DNA from: Collinsella sp.
GTDB lineage: Bacteria > Actinomycetota > Coriobacteriia > Coriobacteriales > Coriobacteriaceae
Reading direction: 5' to 3'
Assembly (NCBI GenBank): GCA_019414565.1
Contig: DXLU01000014.1
Location: 1-41,058 of the forward strand
Length of the DNA stretch: 41,058 bases
The first letter of the stretch is position 1; each line of letters begins with the position of its first letter. This document shows, piece after piece, positions 32,682 to 41,006 of the stretch. A program made the translations under genes and the position numbers. Under the pieces are notes generated by a model. That model did not search any database and was not told the DNA's origin. It worked only from the letters and a program-made list of their open reading frames with translations.

Positions 32682-33785
32682 ATGAAGTTCACCGTCAGCC
32701 AGAGCTCGCTTACACAAGCCATCGGCGTCGTTATGAAGGGTGTCGCTTCGGCATCCACCCTCCCCATCCTGTCGGGCGTGCTCGTTAAGGCCCAAGACGG
32801 CATCTTGGAATTCCAGACCTCTAACTACACCATCTCGATCCGTCATCGCATCGCGGCGCATGTCGAAGAAGAGGGCGAGATGGTTATTCCCTGTAAGATG
32901 CTCTCCAATATCACCAAGACCCTCCCCGATGCCCCGGTCACCTTTGAGCTGTCCGAGCGCCAGGTGCTGATTGGTTGCGAGAAGAGCTCTTTCCGCCTGA
33001 ACACGCTCGATGCCAATGACTTCCCCGAGTTTCCGGCCTATGCCATCGAGAGTGCCGTGGAGCTGCCGACCGATGTCTTGTCCGAAATGGTCGGCCGCGT
33101 GTGGCGCGTCACCTCGACCGACAAGGCTCGCCCCATCCTGGGCGGCGTGCACATGAAGGTCGAGAACAACACCGTACGCCTGGTAGCGACCGATTCCTTT
33201 CGCTTGGCCGTGTGCGATACGCAGGTCGAGACCTCGACCCTCGAGGGCTCCTTTGAGCTCAACGTTCCGGCTGACGCCTTTAACGACGCGCTGAACATCA
33301 TGGCCAGCCAGGCGACCATCATGATCGGGGCTACCGACACCCAGGTCGTCTTCGAGGCCGGCAACACCACCTACGTGTCGCGCCGTATCGAGGGCGTGTA
33401 CCCCAACTACAAGCAGCTCATCCCCGATTCGTGCGTGACGAGCGTCAAGATCGACGTCGCCGCCTTTAACGCCGCCCTCAAGCGCGTGGCCGTTATCGCG
33501 AGCGCCAACCCCGCCGTCAAGTTCGAGATCGATGTCGAGAACGGGCAGATGGGCCTGTCCTCCATTTCCAATGACCAGGACCTTGCGCAGGAGACGATCG
33601 ATGTCGAGGCCGAGGGCGAGTCGGGTACCATCGCCTTCAACTACCATTACATCTTCGGCTGCCTCAATGCCCTGTCCAAGGAGAAGGAGATCACGCTGGA
33701 GCTCAAGAGCTACTCGCAGGCGGGCATCTTTAAGTCCTACGACAAGATCAACTACCTGTACCTGGTCATGCCGGTCCGCATCTAG
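32682..33785 (+). CDS. dnaN: DNA polymerase III beta sliding clamp
   Basis: A 367-residue processivity clamp. Three similar domains are seen, starting MKFTVSQSSLTQAIGVVMKGV with TLPILSGVLV, the middle GGVHMKVENNTVRLVATDSFRLAV, and the C-terminal FNYHYIFGCLNAL...YLYLVMPVRI, the hydrophobic-pocket end. Length is standard. GAAAGG lies upstream of the ATG. The gene follows the oriC candidate and precedes recF by 9 nt. Confidence 0.98.
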   Translation: MKFTVSQSSLTQAIGVVMKGVASASTLPILSGVLVKAQDGILEFQTSNYTISIRHRIAAHVEEEGEMVIPCKMLSNITKTLPDAPVTFELSERQVLIGCEKSSFRLNTLDANDFPEFPAYAIESAVELPTDVLSEMVGRVWRVTSTDKARPILGGVHMKVENNTVRLVATDSFRLAVCDTQVETSTLEGSFELNVPADAFNDALNIMASQATIMIGATDTQVVFEAGNTTYVSRRIEGVYPNYKQLIPDSCVTSVKIDVAAFNAALKRVAVIASANPAVKFEIDVENGQMGLSSISNDQDLAQETIDVEAEGESGTIAFNYHYIFGCLNALSKEKEITLELKSYSQAGIFKSYDKINYLYLVMPVRI

Positions 33786-33794
33786 CGCTGCGCC

Positions 33795-34901
33795 ATGACC
33801 ATGTTCGCCCGCGATCTTTCCGTCGCGCACTACCGCAGCTTCGATAGCTATCGCCTTGCCCTGGACGAGGGCGTGACGATACTTGCGGGACCCAACGCGG
33901 CGGGAAAGACCAATCTCATAGAGGCGCTGCAGCTGCTGACGAGCGGCGCCTCGTTTAGGCATCCGACCGCAGCCGAGCTCGTCCATGACGGCGTGGGCTC
34001 GTGCAAGATCGAGCTGAGGCTCGAGGGCGACGGCCGCGTGCTTGATATGGGATTGAGCGCGGAGGACGGTAAGCGCTCGTTTAGCCGCAACGGCAAGAGA
34101 TGCTCTGCCGCTGGTGTGCGCGGGGTTCTGCCGAGCGTGCTGTTTTGCCCCGACCATCTGGACATGGTTAAGCGAGGCGCCAGTGTGCGCCGAGCCGCCC
34201 TCGATGACTTTGGCATGCAGCTGAGCGCACGCTATGCCGATCTTGCGAGCACCTATGGGCGCTGCGTGACCCAGCGTAACGCCTTGCTCAAGGAGACCTG
34301 GTGCTGCCGCGAGATGCTCGGCGCGTGGAACGATTCGATTGCCCGCGCGGGCTCGGCCCTGCTCGTGCACCGGTTGGCTCTGCTCGACCGGCTGGCGGGC
34401 CATGTGCACACTGCCTACGGGCAAGTAGCGTCAGGTGAGGCCGCCAACGTGACCTATGCGTCCACGCTGGGGGCTTTGCCCCAGGTCGAGGATCGCGAAG
34501 AGCTGAAGGGTTGGGCGTACGAGCGCATGCTGGCCGCCCTTGACGAGCATGCCGACGAGGAAATTCGCCGCGGCGTGACGTTGGTGGGACCGCATCGCGA
34601 CGAGATTGAGTTTACCGTGGCGGGTCGCTCCGCCCGTTCATTTGCCAGCCAAGGACAGCAGCGCACGCTGGTGCTGTCCTGGAAGGTGGCCGAGGTTGCC
34701 GTGGCTCGCGATGTCCTGGGCACCGCCCCACTGCTGCTTTTGGACGACGTGATGAGCGAGCTCGACGGCGAGCGTCGCGGCGCTTTCCTGCGGCTGATTG
34801 GCGATGATATCCAGACGGTTATAACTACGACCAACCTGGGGTACTTTACCGATGACCTGCTTGATCGAGCCAAGGTGGTGAGCATGGGTGAGACGTGCTA
34901 A
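33795..34901 (+). CDS. recF: DNA replication and repair protein RecF
   Basis: An SMC-like ATPase that helps load RecA at gaps. 368 residues with LSVAHYRSFDSY, Walker A GPNAAGKTN (32-40), VLFCPDHLDMVKRGASVRRAALD, the signature SFASQGQQRTLVLSWKVAEV and Walker B LLLLDDVMSELD. All catalytic motifs are intact. It starts 9 nt after dnaN and overlaps the DUF721 gene by 14 nt. Confidence 0.96.
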   Translation: MTMFARDLSVAHYRSFDSYRLALDEGVTILAGPNAAGKTNLIEALQLLTSGASFRHPTAAELVHDGVGSCKIELRLEGDGRVLDMGLSAEDGKRSFSRNGKRCSAAGVRGVLPSVLFCPDHLDMVKRGASVRRAALDDFGMQLSARYADLASTYGRCVTQRNALLKETWCCREMLGAWNDSIARAGSALLVHRLALLDRLAGHVHTAYGQVASGEAANVTYASTLGALPQVEDREELKGWAYERMLAALDEHADEEIRRGVTLVGPHRDEIEFTVAGRSARSFASQGQQRTLVLSWKVAEVAVARDVLGTAPLLLLDDVMSELDGERRGAFLRLIGDDIQTVITTTNLGYFTDDLLDRAKVVSMGETC

Positions 34902-35451
34902 TTACGAGCGCGAGAGCGAGACAGTCGCCTTCAGCGGGTTTTTGAACGCAGAGCGCCAGCGCATCCTGGCGGCTGCAACGCCTAAGCGCCGTGCGCAGAT
35001 GGAGGCCGCCGAGGAGTCGCGCACGGTCTATCGCGCATGGAACGCGGTGTGCTCGGGCACGCGCGAGGGGCGGCATGTGACGGGACTGCGCTACCTGCCC
35101 GAGTCCAATGAGCTGCTGGTGTATCTCGACTCGCCCTCGTGGACGCAGGAAATGACGTTGTTGCGCGAGATCATCCGCGCGCGCATGGAGCGCGCCGGTG
35201 CGCATGTGGACGGCCTGGTGTTCAAAACCACCGCGCCCGGTCACACGCCGCCCGCCGCCAAGGAGCGCCTGCGCCCGGCGACGACCGAGCGCCCGCCGGC
35301 CCCGCACGCCGACCTAAGTGAGGCCGAGTGCACCGAGATCGAGCGCCAGGTGGCGCCCATCGAAGACCAAAAACTGCGCGAGGCCCTCGAGAATGCCATG
35401 AGAGCCAGTGCCGAGTGGGCCAAGGGCGTGCAAAGCAAAAAAGAGCCTTAA
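34888..35451 (+). CDS. DUF721/DciA-like protein
   Basis: 187 residues. The N-terminal DUF721 domain includes the family's VYRAWNAVCSGTREGRHVTGLRYLPESNELLVYLDSPSWTQEM pattern (split here at GRHVTGL) up to about residue 100. A Pro-rich, charged tail follows. DciA proteins load or regulate the DnaB helicase in bacteria without DnaC; the position after recF is typical in Actinobacteria. The start is GTG inside recF, with only a weak ribosome-binding site, suggesting coupling to recF translation. Confidence 0.85.
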   Translation: MRRANYERESETVAFSGFLNAERQRILAAATPKRRAQMEAAEESRTVYRAWNAVCSGTREGRHVTGLRYLPESNELLVYLDSPSWTQEMTLLREIIRARMERAGAHVDGLVFKTTAPGHTPPAAKERLRPATTERPPAPHADLSEAECTEIERQVAPIEDQKLREALENAMRASAEWAKGVQSKKEP

Positions 35452-35478
35452 ATCGCATCTGGTGGCCTTGTAGAGCCA

Positions 35479-35507
35479 AATACCCTCGGTCCCGAGGGTA
35501 TTTTTTT
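35479..35507 (+). terminator. Terminator after the recF-dciA unit
   Basis: A TACCCTCGG/CCGAGGGTA stem followed by seven T. It separates the dnaA-dnaN-recF-dciA block from gyrB. Confidence 0.9.
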
Positions 35508-35556
35508 ACGATAAACTAGTAAGGCTGTACACATTTTCTTGACTGAAGGAGGACGT

Positions 35557-37587
35557 GTGGCAAACGAAAACGATTACGATGGCGGCGAGATTAAGATTCT
35601 CGAAGGTCTCGAGGCCGTTCGTAAGCGCCCGGGCATGTATATCGGCTCGACGAGCGCCAGCGGTCTGCATCACCTGGTGTGGGAGATCGTTGACAACTCC
35701 GTCGACGAGGCCATGGCCGGTTTCTGCACCGAGATCCAGGTGACGGTCCACGCCGACAACTCCATCACGGTCGTCGACAACGGGCGCGGCATCCCCGTCG
35801 ACGAGCACCCTGTTAAAAAGATCCCGACGCTCGAGGTCGTTATGACGATCTTGCACGCCGGCGGTAAGTTCGATAACTCGGCCTATAAGGTCTCGGGCGG
35901 CCTGCACGGCGTAGGCATCTCCGTCGTCAACGCACTGTCCAAGCGCGTGGTCGTTCAGGTTCGTCGCGATGGCAACACCTACGAGATGGAGTTCTCGCGC
36001 GGCAAGACCGTCAAGAAGATGGAGGTCGTGGGCACCTCGGATTCGACGGGCACCACCGTCACCTTCTGGCCCGACGACGAGATCTTCGAGACCTGCATCT
36101 ACGATTTCGATACGCTGCACAACCGTCTGCAGGAGACAGCGTTCCTCAATAAGAACCTCAAGATCGTGCTGACCGACGAGCGCGAGGCGACTCCCCACGT
36201 GGAGGAGTTTTGCTACGAGGGCGGCATCATCGACTTCGTCAAGTTCCTCAACGAGGGCAAGGACGTCCCCGAGGCCTTTAAGGAGCCCATCTACATCGAG
36301 GGCAAATCGGACCCGGATGCTCCCGTGGCCAAGATGGGCGAGGTCGAGGTTTCCCTGCAGTGGAATAGCGGCTACGGCGAGAACGTCATGTCGTTTGCCA
36401 ACGACATCTACACTCCCGAGGGCGGCATGCACCTTGAGGGCTTCCGCACCGCCCTCACCCGCGTGATCAACGACTACGCGCGCAAACAGAACCTGCTCAA
36501 GGAAAAAGACGCCAACCTGACCGGCGACGATGTGCGCGAGGGCCTTTCGGCCGTTATCTCGGTCAAGCTGCCCGATCCGCAGTTTGAGGGGCAGACCAAG
36601 GCCAAGCTCGGTAGCTCCTATATGCGCGCGCTCACGCTCAAGATCGTGACCGACGGCCTCGCCGATTACTTGGAGGAGCATCCCAAGCCCGCCCGCGAGA
36701 TCGTCAAGAAGGCGCAACAGGCCTGCAAGGCGCGCAACGCCGCCCGCAAGGCGCGCGAGGCGACCCGCCGCAAGAGCCTGCTCGAGACGGCGTCCCTGCC
36801 CGGTAAGCTCGCTGACTGCTCAGTGCGCGATGCCGAGCTGACCGAGCTCTTCATCGTAGAGGGCGACTCGGCAGGCGGTTCGGCCAAGGACGGCCGTCGC
36901 CGAGACATCCAGGCGATTCTGCCCCTGCGCGGCAAGATTCTGAACGTCGAACGCGTTGGTGACCATCGCGCGTTCTCGAGTGACACCATCCAGTCGCTGA
37001 TTACCGCGATCGGCTGCGGCGTCACGACGAGTGCCGGCGACGGCGGCGACTTCGATATCACCAAGGCGCGCTACCACAAGATCATCATCATGACCGATGC
37101 AGACGTCGACGGTGCGCATATCCGCATCCTGCTGCTGACGTTCTTCTACAAGTACATGCGTCCGCTGATCGATGCCGGCTACGTCTATGTTGCCTGCCCG
37201 CCCATCTTTGGCATTAAGGTGCGCAACAAGATCCACTACGTGTATCCCAACGGCCGCCAGCCCGAAGACGAGATCCTGCGCGACACCATCCAGAGTCTGG
37301 GCCTGAACCCCGACGACAACGACGAGGACGGCAAGGCCAAGGACGGCAAGATCACCAAGAAGCGCAAGGGCTATACCGTCCAGCGCTACAAGGGCCTGGG
37401 CGAGATGGACCCCAAGCAGCTTGCCTCGACGACGATGGATCCCAAGACCCGCATCCTGCAGCGCGTGTCGATCGAGGACGCCGTGGTGGCGGACCGCGCC
37501 GTGCGTGAGCTGATGGGTTCCGAGGTCGGCTATCGCCGCGAGTACATCGAGAAACACGCGCATGATGCACGCTTCTTAGACGCCTAA
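35557..37587 (+). CDS. gyrB: DNA gyrase subunit B
   Basis: The ATPase/TOPRIM subunit of gyrase. 676 residues from the GTG at 35557, which follows AGGAGG by 4 nt; a TTG-initiated opening at 35539 overlaps that ribosome-binding site and is rejected. GHKL motifs: EIVDNSVDEA, DNGRGIPVDE, GGLHGVGISVVNALS. TOPRIM: EGDSAGGSAKDGR and TDADVDGAHIRILLLTFFYK. A short Asp/Lys-rich insert (NPDDNDEDGKAKDGKITKKR) precedes GYTVQRYKGLGEM. It has its own unit after a terminator. Confidence 0.98.
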   Translation: MANENDYDGGEIKILEGLEAVRKRPGMYIGSTSASGLHHLVWEIVDNSVDEAMAGFCTEIQVTVHADNSITVVDNGRGIPVDEHPVKKIPTLEVVMTILHAGGKFDNSAYKVSGGLHGVGISVVNALSKRVVVQVRRDGNTYEMEFSRGKTVKKMEVVGTSDSTGTTVTFWPDDEIFETCIYDFDTLHNRLQETAFLNKNLKIVLTDEREATPHVEEFCYEGGIIDFVKFLNEGKDVPEAFKEPIYIEGKSDPDAPVAKMGEVEVSLQWNSGYGENVMSFANDIYTPEGGMHLEGFRTALTRVINDYARKQNLLKEKDANLTGDDVREGLSAVISVKLPDPQFEGQTKAKLGSSYMRALTLKIVTDGLADYLEEHPKPAREIVKKAQQACKARNAARKAREATRRKSLLETASLPGKLADCSVRDAELTELFIVEGDSAGGSAKDGRRRDIQAILPLRGKILNVERVGDHRAFSSDTIQSLITAIGCGVTTSAGDGGDFDITKARYHKIIIMTDADVDGAHIRILLLTFFYKYMRPLIDAGYVYVACPPIFGIKVRNKIHYVYPNGRQPEDEILRDTIQSLGLNPDDNDEDGKAKDGKITKKRKGYTVQRYKGLGEMDPKQLASTTMDPKTRILQRVSIEDAVVADRAVRELMGSEVGYRREYIEKHAHDARFLDA

Positions 37588-37592
37588 CCTGC

Positions 37593-37695
37593 ACGGCTTT
37601 CCCAGCCACCGCACCTTCGCCCTCAATCGTCGGTCGCGTACCCAAGTACGCTTCCCTCCTCTTTCGGGCGAATCTGCGGCACCTGGAAAAGCCGT
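37593..37695 (+). promoter_or_regulatory. 103-nt extended hairpin between gyrB and gyrA
   Basis: Nested complementary arms: ACGGCTTTCCCAG (37593) with CTGGAAAAGCCGT (37683), CCGCA with TGCGG, TTCGCCC with GGGCGAA, and a terminal GCGTAC-CCAA-GTACGC. An internal loop holds CCTCCTC (37655-37661), the exact complement of GAGGAGG in the gyrA ribosome-binding site (37732-37738). It may control gyrA translation or be a mobile repeat. Confidence 0.6.
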
Positions 37696-37742
37696 CTCCG
37701 TGGTAGGGAACTAATGGACCACGCAAACCATGAGGAGGTAAC

Positions 37743-40484
37743 GTGGCAGACGATATCAACAATAACGAGGGTATGGACGAGGCCGGCGATGCCGGTATGC
37801 CCGATGATCTGAAGCGCCTGCTTGCCCGTGCTGAGCAGGGCGAGGACGGCGACCCGGACGCCTATAACCCCGATGCCGATGATGATGAGGAAGAGGACGA
37901 CGACGGTGAGCTCGAGGAGAGCTTTGGCGAAGTCGACCGTGGCGCCTCGGCCGGCGAGGATATCAACGGCGGCCAGCTCCAGATTTCGGAGTTTGGCCGC
38001 GAGATGAAGCAGTCGTTTATCGAGTATTCGATGTCGGTTATCACGGCGCGCGCCCTGCCGGACGTGCGCGACGGCTTAAAGCCGGTACACCGCCGTATCC
38101 TGTATGCGATGAACGAGAGCGGCATCTACCCCAACCGCCCACATAAGAAGTCGGCCTGGACGGTCGGCGAAGTTATCGGTAAGTACCACCCGCATGGCGA
38201 CTTCGCGGTCTATGAGGCCATGGTCCGCCTGGCGCAGTGGTTCTCCATGCGCACGCCGCTCATCGACGGTCACGGCAACTTCGGTAACATCGACGGCGAC
38301 GGCGCGGCGGCCATGCGTTACACCGAGAGCCGCCTGGCCAAGCCCGCCATGGAACTGCTGCGTGACTTGCAGAAGGATACCGTCGACTGGCAGCCCAACT
38401 ACGACGAATCGCTCGCCGAGCCCGTGGCGCTGCCTGCGCGCTTCCCCAACCTGCTGGTCAACGGCAGCCAGGGCATCGCCGTCGGCATGGCCACCAACAT
38501 CGCCCCGCATAACCTCACCGAGGCGATCGAGGCCACCTGCTACCTGATCGACAACCCCGACGCCACCGTCGACGAGCTCATGCAGATCATGCCCGGTCCG
38601 GACTTCCCCACCGGCGCCATCATCATGGGCAGCGCCGGCATTAAGCAGAGCTACGAGACCGGCCGCGGCTCCATTACCGTGCGCGCCAAGGCTCACGTGG
38701 AGTCCACCAAGACCGGCCGCAGCCGCCTGGTCTTTACCGAGATTCCCTACATGGTCAACAAGGGCACCCTGCAGGAGAAGATCGCCCAGCTCGTCAACGA
38801 CAAGCGCATCGAGGGCATCTCGGATATGCGCGATGAGTCCAACCAGAAGGGCATCCGTCTGGTCATCGAGCTCAAGAAGGGCGTCATTCCGCAGGTCGTG
38901 CTCAACAACCTGTATAAGTACACCTCGCTGCAGACGACCTTTGGCGCCAACAACCTGGCGCTTGTCAACGGCGTTCCCAAATGCCTGAGTCTGCGCGAGA
39001 TGCTGCAGCACTACATCGACCACCAGGTCGACGTCGTCACCCGCCGCACCCGCTTCGACCTCAAGAAGGCCCAGGCCCGCGCGCATATCCTTGAGGGCTA
39101 CCTGATGGCCCTTGACCATATCGACGAGGTCATTAGCATTATCCGCTCCTCGCAGACCGACTCCGAGGCCAGTAGCCGCCTGATCGAGCGCTTTGGCTTT
39201 ACGCCCGAGCAGACCACGGCCATCCTCGAGATGAAGCTGCGCCGCCTGACCGGCCTGGAGCGCGACAAGATCCAGGAAGAGTTGGACGGCCTGCGTCGCG
39301 CCGTCGCCTACTATGAGGACTTGCTGGCGCATGAGGAGAAGATCCTGGGCGTCATCAAGGAAGAGATGCGCGAGATCTCCAAGAAGTTCGGCGACAAGCG
39401 CCGCACCGAGATCAGCCAGGTTGAGAAGGACCTGGATGTCGAGGACCTCATCGCCGACGAGGACATGGTCGTGACCATCACCCACACCGGCTACGTTAAG
39501 CGTATCCCGGTGGCTGCCTACCGTGCCCAGAAGCGCGGCGGCAAGGGCGTGTCGGGCGTCAACCTCAAAGAAGATGACGTTATCGACGAGATGTTCATCG
39601 CGTCCACGCACGAGTATGTGCTGTTCTTCTCGAGCAAGGGCAAGGTCTATCGCCTGAAGGTGCACGAACTGCCGGTGGGTACGCGCCAGGCGCGCGGTAC
39701 CGCGATTGTCAACCTGCTGCCCTTCGAGGAGGGCGAGAAGATCGCGAGCGTCATCAGCTGCCGCGAGTTCCCTGCCGACGAGTACCTGATGTTTGCCACC
39801 AAGAGCGGCATGGTCAAGAAGACCGTAATGAGCGCATATGACCGCAGCCGCCGCGACGGCCTGATCGCTATCAACCTGCGTGACGACGACGCGCTGCTGA
39901 ACGTGCGCCGCGTGCGCGAGGGCGACAAGATTATCCTGGCCACCACCGCGGGCAAGGCGATCATGTTCTCCGAGGAGCAGGTGCGCGCCACCGGCCGCGA
40001 TACTAGCGGCGTTCGCGGTATCGGTATGAAGGACGGCGTGAGCGTTCTGGGCATGGAAGTCACTAACGGCAACGGCGATCTATTCGTCATCACCGAGCGC
40101 GGCTACGGCAAGCGCACGCCGGTCGCGGACTACCCGGAGCAGAATCGCGGCGGCCAGGGCGTCTACACCATCCAAATGACCGAGCGTAAGGGCAACCTCG
40201 CGGCCATGAAGACGGTGGGCCCGCAGCACGAGCTGTTCATCGTGACGGAGGGCGCGACGGTCATTCGCGTCAAGACCGACGAGATCAGCCAGACCGGCCG
40301 CGCCACCCAGGGCGTCAAGATGATGACCGTCGACGACAACGACCGCGTATGCGCTGTCGCCCGCATGACGGCCGCCAAGGAAAAGCCCGAAGGCGAAGCC
40401 ACAGAAGACGGCTCTGCCCCCGAAGAAACCCCTGTCGATCTAGGCGACGGCAACGACATGCCAGAAGATCTCCTCGACGAGTAA
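37743..40484 (+). CDS. gyrA: DNA gyrase subunit A
   Basis: The breakage-reunion subunit of gyrase, 913 residues. The catalytic Tyr193 is in AAAMRYTESRL. The QRDR reads YHPHGDFAVYEAMVRLAQ, so Phe154 is at the E. coli Ser83 position and Glu158 at Asp87. The N-terminus carries about 71 extra residues compared with E. coli, with a dense Asp/Glu run (about 44-60). The C-terminal beta-pinwheel has the GyrA-box-like QKRGGKGVSG, and the tail is acidic. The start is GTG after GGAGG. A long RNA hairpin precedes it, and a strong terminator follows. Confidence 0.98.
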   Translation: MADDINNNEGMDEAGDAGMPDDLKRLLARAEQGEDGDPDAYNPDADDDEEEDDDGELEESFGEVDRGASAGEDINGGQLQISEFGREMKQSFIEYSMSVITARALPDVRDGLKPVHRRILYAMNESGIYPNRPHKKSAWTVGEVIGKYHPHGDFAVYEAMVRLAQWFSMRTPLIDGHGNFGNIDGDGAAAMRYTESRLAKPAMELLRDLQKDTVDWQPNYDESLAEPVALPARFPNLLVNGSQGIAVGMATNIAPHNLTEAIEATCYLIDNPDATVDELMQIMPGPDFPTGAIIMGSAGIKQSYETGRGSITVRAKAHVESTKTGRSRLVFTEIPYMVNKGTLQEKIAQLVNDKRIEGISDMRDESNQKGIRLVIELKKGVIPQVVLNNLYKYTSLQTTFGANNLALVNGVPKCLSLREMLQHYIDHQVDVVTRRTRFDLKKAQARAHILEGYLMALDHIDEVISIIRSSQTDSEASSRLIERFGFTPEQTTAILEMKLRRLTGLERDKIQEELDGLRRAVAYYEDLLAHEEKILGVIKEEMREISKKFGDKRRTEISQVEKDLDVEDLIADEDMVVTITHTGYVKRIPVAAYRAQKRGGKGVSGVNLKEDDVIDEMFIASTHEYVLFFSSKGKVYRLKVHELPVGTRQARGTAIVNLLPFEEGEKIASVISCREFPADEYLMFATKSGMVKKTVMSAYDRSRRDGLIAINLRDDDALLNVRRVREGDKIILATTAGKAIMFSEEQVRATGRDTSGVRGIGMKDGVSVLGMEVTNGNGDLFVITERGYGKRTPVADYPEQNRGGQGVYTIQMTERKGNLAAMKTVGPQHELFIVTEGATVIRVKTDEISQTGRATQGVKMMTVDDNDRVCAVARMTAAKEKPEGEATEDGSAPEETPVDLGDGNDMPEDLLDE

Positions 40485-40524
40485 GAGGCCCTAGCTGATA
40501 GAAAATATCAGACCCCATATATCG

Positions 40525-40558
40525 GCGGTCGGCGCACCTGCGCGCCGACCGCTTTTTT
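40525..40558 (+). terminator. Terminator of gyrA
   Basis: An 11-bp stem GCGGTCGGCGC/GCGCCGACCGC with a short loop, followed by TTTTTT. Confidence 0.92.
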
Positions 40559-40575
40559 GACAAGCTTGGAGCCCC

Positions 40576-40711
40576 GTGTCAGACGGCTGGGCGAGATGGG
40601 TTAGGTTTGTCGCGAGTTCCGCACGCAAAGAAGGCCACTTAATGTGGCCTTCGTCTTGCGCAGGACTGTCCGAGCAGCAAACCTAACCCATCTCGCCCAG
40701 CCGTCTGACAC
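40576..40711. repeat. 136-bp element with perfect 34-bp inverted repeat
   Basis: The arms at 40576-40609 and 40678-40711 are exact reverse complements. The 68-nt centre contains a second hairpin, GAAGGCCAC-TTAAT-GTGGCCTTC. The whole can form one long cruciform or RNA hairpin. There is no coding potential. It looks like a MITE-type element or a structural site between gyrA and the tRNA cluster. Confidence 0.85.
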
Positions 40712-40738
40712 ACCCCTCAAAGATTTTCAAAAAAGTTG

Positions 40739-40768
40739 TTGACGCGCGCGTAACGACTCGTCTAATAT
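40739..40768 (+). promoter_or_regulatory. Promoter of the tRNA-Ile/Ala cluster
   Basis: TTGACG (40739-40744) and TAATAT (40763-40768) with 18-nt spacing, 14 nt upstream of tRNA-Ile, in a region rich in A/T around the -10. Confidence 0.75.
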
Positions 40769-40782
40769 ATCCCTTGAGCGAT

Positions 40783-40859
40783 GGACCTGTAGCTCAGTTG
40801 GTTAGAGCGTCCGGCTGATAACCGGGAGGTCACAAGTTCGAATCTTGTCAGGTCCACCA
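40783..40859 (+). tRNA. tRNA-Ile (anticodon GAT)
   Basis: Acceptor GGACCTG pairs with CAGGTCC, discriminator A, CCA encoded. The anticodon loop is CTGATAA (GAT), the T arm ACAAG-TTCGAAT-CTTGT. The body is 74 nt. Confidence 0.97.
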
Positions 40860-40870
40860 CTTTCTTTCGC

Positions 40871-40915
40871 AATAAACACCCCAGCGAGAGCCGAGTCGCC
40901 GCTGGGGTGTTTATT
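40871..40915 (+). terminator. Terminator-like hairpin between tRNA-Ile and tRNA-Ala
   Basis: A perfect 16-bp stem AATAAACACCCCAGCG/CGCTGGGGTGTTTATT with a 13-nt loop. It has only a weak U-tract and is just 11 nt before tRNA-Ala, so it may be a terminator, an attenuator or a processing signal. Confidence 0.6.
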
Positions 40916-40926
40916 ACTGTCTCCGT

Positions 40927-41002
40927 GGGGGTTTAGCTCAGCTGGGAGAGCGCGGGCTTTGCAAGCCTGAGGTCAGGGGTTCGATCCCCCTAACCTCCAC
41001 CA
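40927..41002 (+). tRNA. tRNA-Ala (anticodon TGC)
   Basis: Acceptor GGGGGTT pairs with AACCTCC, including the G3-U70 wobble pair that identifies tRNA-Ala. The anticodon loop is TTTGCAA (TGC), the discriminator A, and CCA is encoded. Confidence 0.97.
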
Positions 41003-41006
41003 TGAT

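Noticed and set aside
32427..34424. 665-codon minus-strand ORF opposite dnaN and recF
   Set aside because: It overlaps two certain genes and the oriC candidate. Its His/Asp/Gly/Val-rich composition is that of a reverse-strand shadow.
35539..35556. TTG at 35539 as gyrB start
   Set aside because: This opening runs through the AGGAGG ribosome-binding site that serves the GTG at 35557.
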